Origin: Typhlomys cinereus
Lineage: Eukaryota > Chordata > Mammalia > Rodentia > Platacanthomyidae
Direction of reading: 5' to 3'
Length of the DNA stretch: 64,000 nucleotides
Assembly (NCBI GenBank): GCA_023101885.1
Contig: JALPQD010000075.1
Location: 5,522,630 to 5,586,629 of the forward strand
Under the pieces are notes generated by a model that had not been told where the DNA came from, searched no databases, and saw only the letters and a list, made by a program, of their open reading frames with translations. Both the position numbers and the translations under genes were made by a program. This document shows positions 51,198-63,580 of this stretch, piece after piece (position 1 is the first letter of the stretch; every line of letters begins with the position of its first letter).

Positions 51198-51410
51198 GTT
51201 CTCCGGCACCCTAGCCCCTCATGGCATTAGTGCCATGAGTCCTTTTCTAGCTCCATGAGTTCTCCAGGGCATCCTAGCCCCTCATGGCACTCCGTGTCTG
51301 GAGTTCATGAATTCCAACTTTTCTTTTCTCTAATAAACTCTACTTTAATCCTCTACATGTGTTCTGATTTCAGTCTTCGACTCTGGAACACAAGAACCCT
51401 GCAACACTGG
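51198..51410 (+). mobile_element. LTR copy 2 of family B, 3' part
   Basis: It resumes the palindrome-bearing LTR (CTCATGGCATTAGTGCCATGAG at 51218-51239 is identical to 48907-48928). It has AATAAA at 51332-51337, then the same 'actttaatcctctac' region as copy 1. A primer-binding-site-like 'tggcatcccaggtgggat' follows at about 51.43 kb. Confidence 0.7.
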
Positions 51411-53294
51411 GATGGTCGTTTCCTGTCCTGCAACATTTGGCATCCCAGGTGGGATGGCCGAAAGACCGTTTTCCTGTGTCAGTATAACTCATCCATTTCA
51501 CCTGTGCAATCTGATGATCTTTTGCAACTTTATCCAGTTGTGCAACTGGGTATCTTCATTGCTTGATCTGAGAATATCTATCCCAACGAAATTTGTGAGG
51601 ACAGTGTTTTAAATAAAGCCTGTCTCTTGGGTCACGTCTGGTGGAATCATGAGCTTCACAGCTCAACCATCCTTTCCATCTCAGCCTGCTACTCATCAGA
51701 ATGTGGTTAGATGCTGTTTGTGTAAACCACATCCAGGATACCTGAGAGGGGCAAGGGACAACACGGGTGAATGGAGAGCAGGAAAGTGGCAGGCAGGTGA
51801 CTGGGCCCAAGGCTGGTCAAATGTCATCTTTCCAGGTCCCTTCCAATCCCACAAACATTCCAGGTACAAAGAATCCATATAAGGCAGTGGACTGGTGGAC
51901 ATGCTTCAGTCCAACAGTTTATCTCACATGAGTGCTCAGAAAGACTGAGGAAGCCAGTTTAATTTTATAAAACTTGTAAATATTGCATTGGCACATTTTC
52001 TCAGAGAGGTAGGGAGAGAAAAGATGCAAGAGAGTTCTGTACCATGAGACTCTTAATCTCCAAGCCCTTTCAAAAACCAAGATGCACAGCCCCCTTGTCC
52101 AGCAGGATATAATGAAGACACTCCATTGAGAAGAATGTGCAGGAATCATATCTTTGATTAGAGTCATAAGACAAAGTATGATCAAAGGTGCCAAGAGCAG
52201 GTGCTTTTAGTTCTGCTCACTTTCTAGAGCACAGAAGCAATCGTCAAAATGCCAGCAGTGCTTGGGAATGGACTCTTTGTATTCTGATTATTAGCTATCT
52301 AGTGCCGAAGTCCAAACCACTTATTTGTTTTGTGACATGTGGATGTGGCATATATTTAATGTCCCGACCTTGTTGTGGAGCTGTTTTAAAGCAGACATGG
52401 CCACACAGGAGGGGCGGTCAAGAGCATTCACATACAGCACCTGGAATCTTTCAGAGATCTGTCTAGAAGACAAGCACATTAGGGGCTCTCATTTTTTCTA
52501 GTATAGTTCCATAGATTTGTACATAAATCAGTGCCGGCCACACCATATGGCCTCCATTTCCCCACTGTGACCTTGAGATATGGCCTGAGGAGACCACAAG
52601 TCCCAGCAAGCAGTTTTCAGTCTCTATCTGAGCAGCGCCACATAAAAGATGAAAGCGGCCACGGTGAGCACTGTTTCTGGCAATAGCTCGTTGCAGTCCT
52701 CCCGGCTTCTGGAAAACTGCTAGGGAGCCCCATAACTGGCTCAGAGTTCGGGCACAGGCTGAACAACATCTTTTTCGAATTATAAGTCCATTTAGGTTAA
52801 ATTCTCATGGGTAGTGCTTTAGATCCTGCGTGGACTGCACAGCAGGTGCTACTAGATCCTAGCTGTAATCAGTGAGTGATGGGCCAGGAACCTGGGAAGG
52901 CTCATAATAAGCAAGGACTATCATCACAGTACTGAAGCACTTAGACAGCTCCGCATCTTCAAAGTCCTTTACAAACATTAATTAATTAATATACACTACA
53001 CCCCTGTGATGTCGTTAAGTATCATTATCTCCATTTGACTTATAAGGAAGCAGACAGGTTAAGTGGCTTGCTTGAGGCCATACAAGGCGGGTAGGTCTGG
53101 GAATGTGAATTAGAAGCACTTGATCCACTGCACACACACGGTGTCCATCGTAGCTTGCTGCCCAGAGCAAGGGCCTATGGCTGCGGGACACTGGTGGCAG
53201 GTTGTGGGAGGGGCAAGCCTCGGGGCTGCTGAGCTGGTGCCTCCTCTTCAGCCTTGTCCAGTCTAGGACAAATGGGGGTTCATGACAGACAGCG
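51411..53294. other. Intron DNA after the LTR cluster
   Basis: The first about 200 bp may be internal sequence of family B, with a further AATAAA near 51.61 kb. The rest shows no gene or repeat I recognise with confidence. Confidence 0.4.
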
Positions 53295-53470
53295 CCCACT
53301 GTGGTCTGAATGCTCGTCTCCAGCATCCCTGCTGGAAACGTAAAGCTCAAGGTCACATGCCAATGACACATGGAGGTGGGACCTTTGGGGGATGGCCAGG
53401 TGAGGTAAAATAGAGTAATCCAATCACAGACTAATGTACTGATAAATTGTCCACGAAGTGGCTGTGTGGT
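53295..53470 (+). mobile_element. MLT1-like LTR fragment
   Basis: 'tggtctgaatgctcgtctcc' followed by 'gacacatggaggtgggacct' and 'ttgggggatg' follows the pattern of mammalian MLT1 LTRs. Ancient and truncated. Confidence 0.6.
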
Positions 53471-55830
53471 GAGAGTGAGCTCTTTCAGGCAAGTTTGCTG
53501 TCCCCAGTGGTGTCTTACACCACCTTGGGGCAGTGCGGTGCTTTCCCCTTTGAAAGTGCTGACCAGATGCGGTTCACGATCTTGGATTTCTAGCCTTGGT
53601 CTGATCCGGCAGTGCCAAGCAGACTGGGACATATGGCAGGTGGGCACAGCCCATGCATCAGCGTTGCCTGAGTCTGGGGAGTCATATGGTTGGCTAGAAG
53701 GAAAAGCTGGGGCAAGACCAGAAGCTGGACTGTGAGATCTCAGTGCTGAGGAGTGCGAGGGAGGGGGAGAAATGGAGGGGAACAGGAGACAGTGGGAGGG
53801 GCTGGTCTTCTGAGAGTCATCGAAATCCGAAGCAAAGCACAACAGAAAACACCAAAAATCCAGGCTGAAGAAGCGGAGGAGGTTGCTGAGGAGCGCAGGA
53901 GATGCGCGTGGGCTGTGTGAGCTGAGCATGAAGACAAGGTCTGCCTTGGTAGCTGAAGGCTCTGGGGAGGGGAGGATGTGGGGTGGCTTGAAAGGATCCG
54001 GAGGAGCAGGAAAAGGCAAGAGAACCAGCACTTCTTGAGCTCCTCCTTAATGCCCGGCGCGAGGCTATCGGCCTCACTGCTGCATCTCCCATTTCCTCTT
54101 TCTTTGTTTGGACATGAGAAGCCACAGTGGCTAGTGCTCAAGCAGCCTGGGTGTGGATGGCCCACGCTCTGTGAGACAGGAAAGGGAGAGTTTCAAGAAG
54201 GTGGACTAGGAGCTAAAATGGTGGCCATGCTGTGTGGCCAGGGGGCTGGTTGAGGATGGCACCCGTGGCCATGGGTGACTGACTGGTAGCCTATCGCCCA
54301 GAGAGTCAAGCTCCCCTGGGAAGTGTCACAGTTGGTGCAGGACAGTCAGGGCAGGAGAAGAGCTGTGGAAGGAAGAGCACGTTCCTGTCACAGGTGTCTC
54401 TGCGGAGTTCATTCTCAGGACACGAGACCGGCGGAACACTCAAGAAACACGGTGAACAGTGAAGTCACGAAGCTAGTTCACGTATACGGCCAGTCCTGAC
54501 TTTTCATCCCACTGTTCCCCAGTTGGTTACTGGGGAAAAAGGCAGGAAGGCTTGCCACTGTCTAACTCACTCTCTGGTCAGGTGGAGGGCTGCTGGCGGC
54601 TCTGGGGGTAGGTATGTGCCATTCAGGAAGCAGCGAGGCTTCTTCCAATGAGAATGTTGGAAAGAAGATACAAGTTCCCACTCGAGTCTTTTGCTAAGAG
54701 TTCCTATTGTCTGTGTCCTAAGAGAACTTTCCTTTCAGGTAAGGCCTTTCTCTGATCGCTTTTGGGGAGATGTCGCTGCTCAGATATGCCAACGTGGCTC
54801 GTCTTAGTGTCTCGGCTTTCCCAGTGTGTGTGGTGGGAAAGGAAAGGGAGGAACTCGGGCTGCAACAAGGGTCTGTGCTGGGGGCGTGGGCATGTAAGAG
54901 GTCATGGGAATTTTCAGGTGGAGGACTTGGAAGTGGGCCACCTGGCTCAGCCTATCTGTGGGCCCTGCTAAGCCCACCCATACTGCCTCCTGTTCAGACC
55001 TACTCTGGGGAAACTTCCCCAAAGTGCTCTTGAAAGAATTGGTGCAATCGTCTCTTCTAGGCCGCAGGAGCAAGACAAGTCCCCCCATCCTATCCTTCAT
55101 CCCCCCCAGGTGGCAGCAGCAGCAGCGGCAATACCATCCCCCCCAGCCACGCCCTGCTCTGAAGTCTTGTCAAAGCACTACAGTGAAATTTTAGGATGCA
55201 TGTCCCACTGTGTGGCTCCTCCTGGCAGCCCCCAAGGTTCTCATCGCTTACATAGGACCAGAAGTCCTAAGTCAGGCCCGTGGTGTCTGCTGTGAGGCCT
55301 GCGCTCTCTTCTGTGCTTGCCCTCACTTCTTCCCTCACTTCCTGCCGAGCACACAAGCCCTGCTGCTGCAGATCCTTCAGTTGCTAAAGAAAACACACAC
55401 CTGCCACAGGGCGTTTGCATTATGTCCCTTGGGAACAACCTTCCCAGAAGAGGGGTGTGGCTTACTTCCTCATTTCTTGTCTTTACTGCAAGGTCTCTCT
55501 ATTAGAAAGGCCTTCTGCCGGCATCATTAACCCTGCTTCGGAGTTCTTCTCAGAGCATATCCACACCTCACATGTTCGTGGTTTCATAGTCCTATGTTTA
55601 TGGTCCTTGTCCCACAGGATTATAAACATCCAAGAGTGAGGACTTTGCAAGCCCAGGGCCAGGAGCATTGCTGGCCACAGGAAGCATTAAGAAATTGTCA
55701 GACACATGATTACATCCAGCCAATAGAGAAAAGGCACTGACCACCCACGATAGTTTCTTTAATTAATTATGCAAAATTATACAAAATATAAAGCAGGGGT
55801 AAGAAAGACAAACTACTCCATGCTTTCTCT

Positions 55831-55885
55831 TGTATGTATGTGTATGTATGTATGTATGTATGTATGTATGTATGTATGTATGTAT
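55831..55885. repeat. (TATG)n microsatellite
   Basis: About 13 nearly perfect TATG units with one TG interruption near the start. Confidence 0.95.
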
Positions 55886-56716
55886 CATCTATCATGAAAA
55901 CAGAAGGGGAGGAGGAAATTTGGGGGGAAGAAGAGAATAGATGAGAAGGATGGGGTGGAAAAGGGAAGTTACTATTATATGCATGAAAATGTCATAATGA
56001 AACCCATTATTTTGTGCATTTATTTAAAGAAATCACCCAGTCAATTTTACTTTGGTGGTTCTTTTCCTTTTTTAATAAAATAATTCTGAAATGCTACCTA
56101 CTCTTGGGATCTTCATAATCTCTTTACAGGACAAGAACCTGCTTTTTGCTTCTTGAATTTTGTGTCAGGTTTTAGGCAAATGCAGTAAAAGTCAGGGCCA
56201 GCCTGCTCGCCTGCGATTTTTAATCATTCAAGGGTTTCTTTGACCCCAGGGCTCCTGCTTCAACTGCTCCCCTTTTAGCTCTTGTCCCGTGTCACCAAGA
56301 GGTGGTGGTTCTGGTTGGGAAGACTCTTGCACTTTATCATTCACTCCCATGGGACCTGAGATGAAGGAGGGCACTTGGCCAGGTCTGGAAGTGGGGCTCT
56401 CTGCAGAGCACTTGCCACTTGATAAGAAGTGATTTCATAAGGAAGTGTCAGAGTGTGGTGTAAATTATTCCTTCCTCAGCTGTGGGTCTGGGTAACAATT
56501 AGGGGGAAATGCTAATATCTAATACTTAAGCATAATATTTAAATTGGAATATCCTAGTTATTTTATAGCAGTAAAACCTCACAGACAGGTAAAGAATCTC
56601 ATAATCTTGTTGATACTCAGGCTATAAGGTAGTAAAAACATTTTGAAACTGGTGTTAAAATTGTCTTCAATAAGAATTAATCTACTTCAGCAATGTCCAT
56701 TGAGACCCTTGCCCAT

Positions 56717-56977
56717 GACACACTGCTAATATATATACATGCTAATATATATACACATATATATAATACATATACACACATATCTATGTATCCTTTTGTA
56801 CACACGGTTGACACACTGCTAATATATATACACACATATATAATACATATACACACATATCTATATATCCTTCTGTACACACGGTTGACACACTGCTAAT
56901 ATATATATGCTAATATATATACCCATATATATAATACATATACACACATATCTCTATATCCTTCTGTACACACGGTT
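56717..56977. repeat. AT-rich minisatellite, three units of 77-93 bp
   Basis: Three tandem units begin with gacacactgctaatatata and end with tgtacacacggtt: 56717-56809, 56810-56886 and 56887-56977. Units 1 and 3 carry an extra 'tgctaatatata' block that unit 2 lacks. The interior is alternating TA/CA dinucleotides. Confidence 0.9.
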
Positions 56978-57964
56978 GACTTTGCATACCTTCAACACCT
57001 TTGAACTGGCATTAAGCAGTTTATCTTTGACTGCTGCATTCAAAGGTGGCCCTGGCATTTAAGGGTACAAAATAACCACTATGACTTTAGGTAATGGATC
57101 ATCCTCAGAACTGAAAGCAAGAGAGGAATATTAATGTAAGAGAGGAGGGGGAGACAGCTCTGGCTGGTTAGCACACCAGAGAGGAAGCGCTAAAATGAAT
57201 ACAGCACTTTTCTACTTCCCTTCTAGGTAGAAGTGGGTATCTGACGGGGATGTTTTAGGCAAGTTTTCCCGGAGCAGAGGGTCTCCCTTCCTCTCATTGC
57301 ATATGTTCTTGCTGCAAGAACTGCACATAATAGTACAGTCTTGAAAACAGAATCTGTATCACGTGATCACGTCTAAACTGCGAGGACACATGCTGCGTGC
57401 AAAGGACCCTACTTTCTAAATAGCATCTTGTCTGTAGCCATGCCTCCCTGAACATGCCTGATGGCATCTAAATAACACCTTAGCAGACCAGCTGGGTATG
57501 CTTGGTGTTAGTGTGTTCAACTGCGTTGAGGCCTACAATTGGGAGAATACTTCCTTCTGGGTTTGTAACTGTTGACTGGGGGGAGTTAATGACCTCTGAC
57601 ACAACATGGTCTATTCAAATGGACTGTCATTAGGGCAGCTCAGCAGACGCTTCCTTGCAGGCAGGGCTTAGAGTCCAGAGAGGGGTTTTGCCAGGCAGAG
57701 ACATATTTGAAGTCAGCATGTAGATTTGGTCCATGTCTTTTGCTATGGATACAAGGCAAAGGGTCAAAGGAGCTCCAGCTTCCTTCCCAAGGTCCTTGCA
57801 ACCTCACAATGCCTGAATGCCTGTTTTTCTCTCTGCTGCATCATCTCCCCCATTAAGCACCCCCCCCCATGTGGATTCAGCAATCTGGGCTTTCTCGCTT
57901 ATCTTGTGGAGCAAATATGGCAAGTTTTACTAATTAGTGACCTGGTCTCTCTTTCCACTCTCTA

Positions 57965-58270
57965 AAACTGTGCTATTAAGGTGTGAATTGGAAGTGTCCC
58001 CCACAGGTTCGTGTTTTAAATTCATGTGTACCGTCTGGTGTGCCAGTTGGAGAGGCTGTGGAGTGTGGAGGTGAAGCCTAGCTGGAGGCCTCGGTCATCA
58101 GAGGGAGACCTGTGGAGACCTGGTTCCCTGGTCCACTGTGATGTGAACAGTCTCTGTCTACCACATGCTCCTGCCTCCACGAACAGACTTGCATGGCCAT
58201 GCATTCCCAGCCATGAACTGAAACCCTCTCAGTGAGCCAAAACAGAAATCTTTCCTATTTTTCACAAAAG
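57965..58270 (+). mobile_element. MLT1-like LTR
   Basis: 'gaattggaagtgtcccccac', 'cactgtgatgtgaacagtc', 'accacatgctcctgcctcca' and 'atgaactgaaaccctc ... gtgagccaaaacag' occur in the order of MLT1/MT-class MaLR LTRs. Confidence 0.7.
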
Positions 58271-60155
58271 TTCTTGCAAGTTTAGAAAGTTATACAGACA
58301 CGCAATAATTCAAAGATAAAGTCAGGAAGCCCTTAAAAGGCCTTGAGGAGGAACTTACTACTGTTGTTTAGCTAAACTGACGTGGTGCCAAGCTTTCTTC
58401 TAAATATTTATGTTTATACCCATAGACAAACGCTACTCCCAGACTTAATTAGAAAAGCTTCTCTTTGCCATGAATAGCTATGATGCAAAAAACACATGCT
58501 TGCTGACAGTAAGTAATGGTTGCATGTTCATCCTAAACAGGACATCTATATCACCACTCTAAAGCTCAGGAGACATCATGGAAGAGGGGAAGAAAGAACC
58601 TAAAAACAGGAAATCTGGGGGTGGAGGGCTGTGAAACGGCACAGCCCAATCGGGATTGACAGATCAAGTGCAGCTACCTGCATTGGGCCTAGTGACAGTC
58701 AATAATGGATTGGGGAGGGACTTAGGGGGATCCTACCCTTCCCTGCTGAATTACTGGCAGCTGATGAAGTCTGAGGGATGGACAGTCAATGTCTTTAACT
58801 GTATATCCACCACGGAGCCTACCAGGTTCTGATGGATAGTGCCAAACCCGTAGTCACGCAGACGACTATGGCTACAGTCTTTGGGTCTCAAAACAAAACA
58901 AGGCATGAATGTAGGAAAGGGAATTGTAGGTGGGGGGATGCACTATAAACATATAAAAAATTGTCAAAGAACAAAGTCATAAAATTTTAAAGTAACAAAG
59001 AAGTCTAGAGAAAACTTAAGACACATTTTTGGTTTTGGCCTTAAGGTCATAGAGTCCTTGTATCCCTAGCACTAGGTATGCTAGCTGGAATGATGGTGGA
59101 ACTTGGGAGCTAATTCTTCACTTCTTTTCTTTGACTGCATGAACTCGGTTGGACACCAGACTTCTATTCATTTTCTGTCTAGCAGATCAATGTATATTTA
59201 CAGAACACTTCAAGGAGGGGTGTGGTGACATCCCCCAAATGTCAGTGCCCTTGGAGCCCTTAGAGAGCTTAAGACAGTTCAATAACTTGGTAGACACAAA
59301 CCTGAGTCCACCAGGGGCACAGGGACAGCTACACCCATCCTTGCCCTGCATTACTGCAGCCAGGATAATTGTCTTTGAGGGTGGGAGTGGGATAAAGCCA
59401 GTCTTATCACAAAGTCCTACATGGCCAGGCCTGGGCGGATCAAAGTCTGCCATTTTGCCTTTTCTATCTGAAACCATAACTCAAGAATGAAATTGCCCTA
59501 GGTTTTCCCCTCCTCGCTATTAAATTCTCTTCAATCATGGCAGGCAAAACATGGTCAAGCTCCAGCAGCCAGATGTTATCACTACAGACCTCCCCCTATA
59601 AACCCATGCTGAAACCTGAGTGGTTGATGAGACCAGCTAAGCAGTTGTACCTTTGACCTGATTGCATTAAACTTGCCCTATCAATTTGAGCTTAGTATAA
59701 ACACCATTTCCCAGAGCCCCTTGTGCAGTCAGCAGTGAGAAGCAGCTGACTAAGCCTAAACATTTTTTAACAGCAATCTTGTCTTACAACACCAAGGGGA
59801 TTTGCTGGGCATCTGGGGCTTCATAAAACCATACGAACATGCTGAAAGAATTAGAATCCTTTAAAAATGAAAAATTGATGGTGACAGTCCTTTCTCAGGG
59901 CAGGGGGTGTAATGGCAACTTGCAAGAGGGTGGAAGGTGGCCTGAAACACTTCTGCAGTTTTTAAAGTGACATATTTTCCTCCCCCTTTTTTTTGCTAAT
60001 GTTTCCTCTAAGGTAGACATTCCAAAAAAGATGTGTCCCTTTACCAGTAACAGATATTTAAGGAGCAATGAACACATTTGCTGTCTTGCTTAAGTTTCTT
60101 TGTAATAAAGATTGGAACTCTTTCCTACCTAGGCATCTCACACGAAGCTACCATA

Positions 60156-60203
60156 ATTCTTCCGCGCTGTATGTGGTGGATTCTTCCGCGCTGTGTGTGG
60201 TGG
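60156..60203. repeat. 24-bp direct tandem duplication
   Basis: Two adjacent 24-bp copies (attcttccgcgctgt[a/g]tgtggtgg) differ at one base. A recent local slippage or duplication event. Confidence 0.9.
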
Positions 60204-60425
60204 ATACCCACTATGGTCTGCCCCTTTCATGGCTCTGAGATGAATGAAGATAGTGCTATTTGTTTGCTAATATCTCTTATCTTTGAATCCAGAGTCTCAC
60301 ACAGTAAGCTAGGCAAACACTCTACCCTCATCTATACCCTCAGCCCATGAAATTATTCAAGTATATGAATGACAATCTATAAAATGCTAGAATACACCTA
60401 GGATTTATAAATACATATACTTCAA

Positions 60426-60745
60426 TGGGAACTGAGAAAATGGCTCATTGGGTAAAGTGCTTTCTACAGAAACTTGAGACCTTAAATTCAGATTCTCAGT
60501 ACCCACATAAAAAGCTGGGTGTGGCCTCGGCATGTCTTTGTTCAAATGCTGGGAAGTTCTGGGGTCTTGCTGGCAAAGCAGTCTAGTTAATCAGTGAATT
60601 CCAGGTTTGATGTAAGACCCTGTTTCAAAAAAAAAAAGGTGGAGGACAATAGAACACTACGCCTAATGTTAACCTCTGGCTTCCACACATGCATGCATAC
60701 ACACACACATACACACACACACCCCAAAACAAATAAATACATTTC
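60426..60745 (+). repeat. B3/B2-related SINE
   Basis: The head ctgagaaaatggctcattgg and 'gggtaaagtgctttctac' lead to an Alu-like segment with 'gaattccaggtttgatg' and a poly-A run. A 'tggcttccacacatgcatgc' CA-rich end and an aaataaata tail close the element. Confidence 0.75.
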
Positions 60746-61156
60746 AGTGTACTTTTGTAGGACTTTACAGGATCACTGGAGCCTGTAAGGGGAAGCTATC
60801 AGAAGTGGGTGTGGAATGATGAAGAGTGGGGAAGGTGGGTGGGCTTCTCTGGAATGTACCCAAGGTGTCATAAGAGAGGGGTAGTAGTGAGTAATCTTCT
60901 GTCTCCTGGAAGAATCAAAGGAGAGGTGTGGGGATGACAGGGTCATTCAGCAGGGGTAAGAATGGGGCAGCCTCGGGTGGCCTGTGGGCAGCATGGGAGC
61001 TTCTGCCAATTGGCATGAGTGGGTGTGAAACAGTTGCAATAAGGACCCATGGAGAAGAGACGTGCATTGGTGGTAGGCACTGCACACGCCTCTCAGGAAT
61101 AGATACACAATGGTTTTTTTGCCTTGATTAGAAATAGCTATTCTGAAATTGTTCAT

Positions 61157-61232
61157 TTTTTTTCTTTTTGTTTGAGGCAGGCTAGGCTTCAATATTAAGA
61201 TCATAGTCATACACCACTATGCCTAGCTGCAA
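61157..61232 (-). repeat. B1-like fragment
   Basis: On the + strand tttttgtttgaggcaggcta ... catacaccactatgcctagc reads as antisense B1 sequence. Diverged and shortened. Confidence 0.5.
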
Positions 61233-61399
61233 AGTGAAGTTTCTATTTGTTTCATGTAATCAGAGACAATTGCACCTATAAACTTGTTGGTAAACAGGCA
61301 AATCTTCTCTACTGAATTTTCAGGCTGGAAGAATGTGGAATTTATGCTTCTAAGAAATGGTGACTGAAAACATGGGGTTTTGAGTTTCTGTTGTTTGTT

Positions 61400-61795
61400 T
61401 TGTTTTTCTGGGCTGGGGTCTGAACCTAGGGCTTTGGCTATAATTTCTTTTCCTGAGGTTGTGATAAAATACTTTGACAAAAGCCAGTTAAGAAAGAAAG
61501 GGTTTATTCTTGCTCACGATTGGAGGGTGTACTGTCCATCACTATGGGAACACAAGGCAGCAGAAGCTTGTCAGTCATGAACAGAGAGAGATGACTGACT
61601 CAGGACCCCAGCCAAAGACCAGTGCTATCTACAGTGGGTCTTCCCACCTCAGTGTAATGAAGATAATCCCCTCTATAGAGGCCTATAGATTCCATGTGAT
61701 TCTAGATCTCATCAGGCTGACAGAGATGAACCATTACAGTTTTGCCTAGCATGTTCTAGGCAAGTGCTCTACCCTGACTTACACCCCCTGCTTTC
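61400..61795 (-). mobile_element. ID-like SINE split by an LTR-like insertion
   Basis: The antisense ID pattern starts 'tgggctggggtctgaaccta' and 'gggctttg' (61410-61437), then resumes with 'cctagcatgttctaggcaag' and 'tgctctaccctgacttacac' (61745-61790). The about 300 bp between includes 'gttgtgataaaatactttga', 'caaaagccagtta' and 'gggtttattcttgctcac', resembling an antisense rodent LTR fragment. Confidence 0.6.
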
Positions 61796-61799
61796 AGTT

Positions 61800-62100
61800 T
61801 TTTTGGGTTATTATTATTTTATTACTATTGGTGCTTGTGCACATGCACACACATGCAGGTACATTTGTGTGATTGTAAAGGCCATTCCTTGGTACTATTC
61901 TTCACAACATCGAGCAGGGACAGAACTTCTCACTTAGCTGGGACCTCACCAATTACATTAAGCTGCCTAGGCAGAGAGTCCTGGGGGAGCTTCCTGTCTC
62001 TACCCCCAACCCCCCAGCATGCACCACTAGTTTTTTAAAGTGGGTTCTGGGAATCAAACCCAGGCCTTCATACTGCACAGCCAGAACTTTACCCTTTGCG
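61800..62100 (-). repeat. B3/B2-related SINE
   Basis: On the + strand a TG/CA-rich start, 'accccccagcatgcaccact' and 'gtgggttctgggaatcaaac ... ccaggccttcatactgcac' mirror the same element type seen on the + strand at 35640 and 60426. Confidence 0.65.
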
Positions 62101-63580
62101 TTTTTCTTTAAATGAACACTTTGAAATATAGTGTTTCTCTACATTAGGACAAAAGAGAAAAAAAGCCAACGTTTCTAGGTAGTTTTATAGTAAGGAAGAC
62201 ATTGCAAACCAAGACAAGCTAATGGAGTTGTCCTCTGAGCACATTCTTCCTGGGGGAACAGTTCGGTAGTACTACAGTGATAACCATCTCCTGTCTTTTG
62301 TCTCCAGCTATATTTTTAGTTTTCATTCTGCATTCCACGATTCCAAAAGCTGAAGTCATCTGCAGGTCAAACCATAGCCTGGGGTAAGTGCCTAGTACAT
62401 CTTAAAACACTGCATCTCATTCTGGAAACATGAAGACGCTTGCTCTGAGGCGGGATGCAGTGAGCCGCACCCCTCACATGCTGTTCATCTTCGCTGCCGC
62501 TGCCCGGGCGGGCTCTTGCTCACAGCTCTGCTGTCACCACACAGCCCCAGGACTTTTCGAAATTCTAGACAAAGCAGCTCATTTCCATGTTGTTCACCTC
62601 CCGGCAGCAAGAGGGAGGGGGTCAGCACACCTAAGGAGCGGAGAAGCACCCTCTCCCTGTGCCCCCTCCAGCAGCACGGACAGTTTCAAGGTGTCAATCA
62701 GCCACCCTGAACTTGCCTTCCTCAGCAACCTGTGACCAACTGCCTGCTGGAGCCTGATGGCAGACTTGTCACTCTCAGCATGGAGGCTGCAGACACATGC
62801 GTGTTGGTGCATGCGCCGGGAGATCTGTTTGCGCCTGCTCTGTAAGCAAGCAACTGGAGGCAGATTTCCTGTGGTATCAGTCTTATACTTGAAGCACCTC
62901 AATAACCAGAAAATGGGTGTCCTGCCTGTGGCATCAGGCCTAGAACACTACCACTACCGTCCAACCATCATTACAGCCCACCTCTGATGAGAGACCCGTT
63001 GTCACAAACTGATACAAATGCAATCTCTGAGGAAGTATGTCAAGGCATGCAATAGCTGATATCATGCTGGCGATGAGAGGCAAGCATTCTGCACATTCCC
63101 AAATAGTCTAAGGCAGAAATGGCGAGGTGACTGTGTGCTGGTTCTTTTGAATTAGAGATCCCCGGCTAGCCCTGTGGAGGCTGGACAATGGCATGTGTGG
63201 TCGCATTACCTGGAACTGGTCAAGTTGAAGCCATCGCTTTACTCGGTTTCCTCAAATCATACAGTCACGATGCATGAGTGGCAGGTAGGATGGCCACAGG
63301 AGTATGGGACAACTGGGAAGCGAGGGACGGTGAGAAGACAGGATAAGAAAGGAGTAGAGAAGAGTGAGGAGGGAGAAGAGGGAGTGCTTGCATGCCGGAG
63401 TCTCCAGCACCTGGGGAGGTGTGTCTGGCATGCAGTAGAGGCAATTCTCAGATGCATTAGCGTCCCCGGCCCCAGTCCTCATCTGGAAAACTCATGGGAA
63501 AGGACCTCTGCCTGTCTGGGGTCCAGCTTCAAGACAGGCCTGCAACTGACAGCTGTATCCTCCACAACTCCTAGCCTTTA

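Noticed and set aside
49134..51410. Possible retroviral gag/pol/env remnants in the LTR cluster
   Set aside because: No protein motif of these genes is recognisable. The interior is short and fits a non-coding MaLR-type element.
56677..56899. Open frames on both strands with tyrosine/isoleucine-rich repeats
   Set aside because: They arise from the alternating TA/CA minisatellite.
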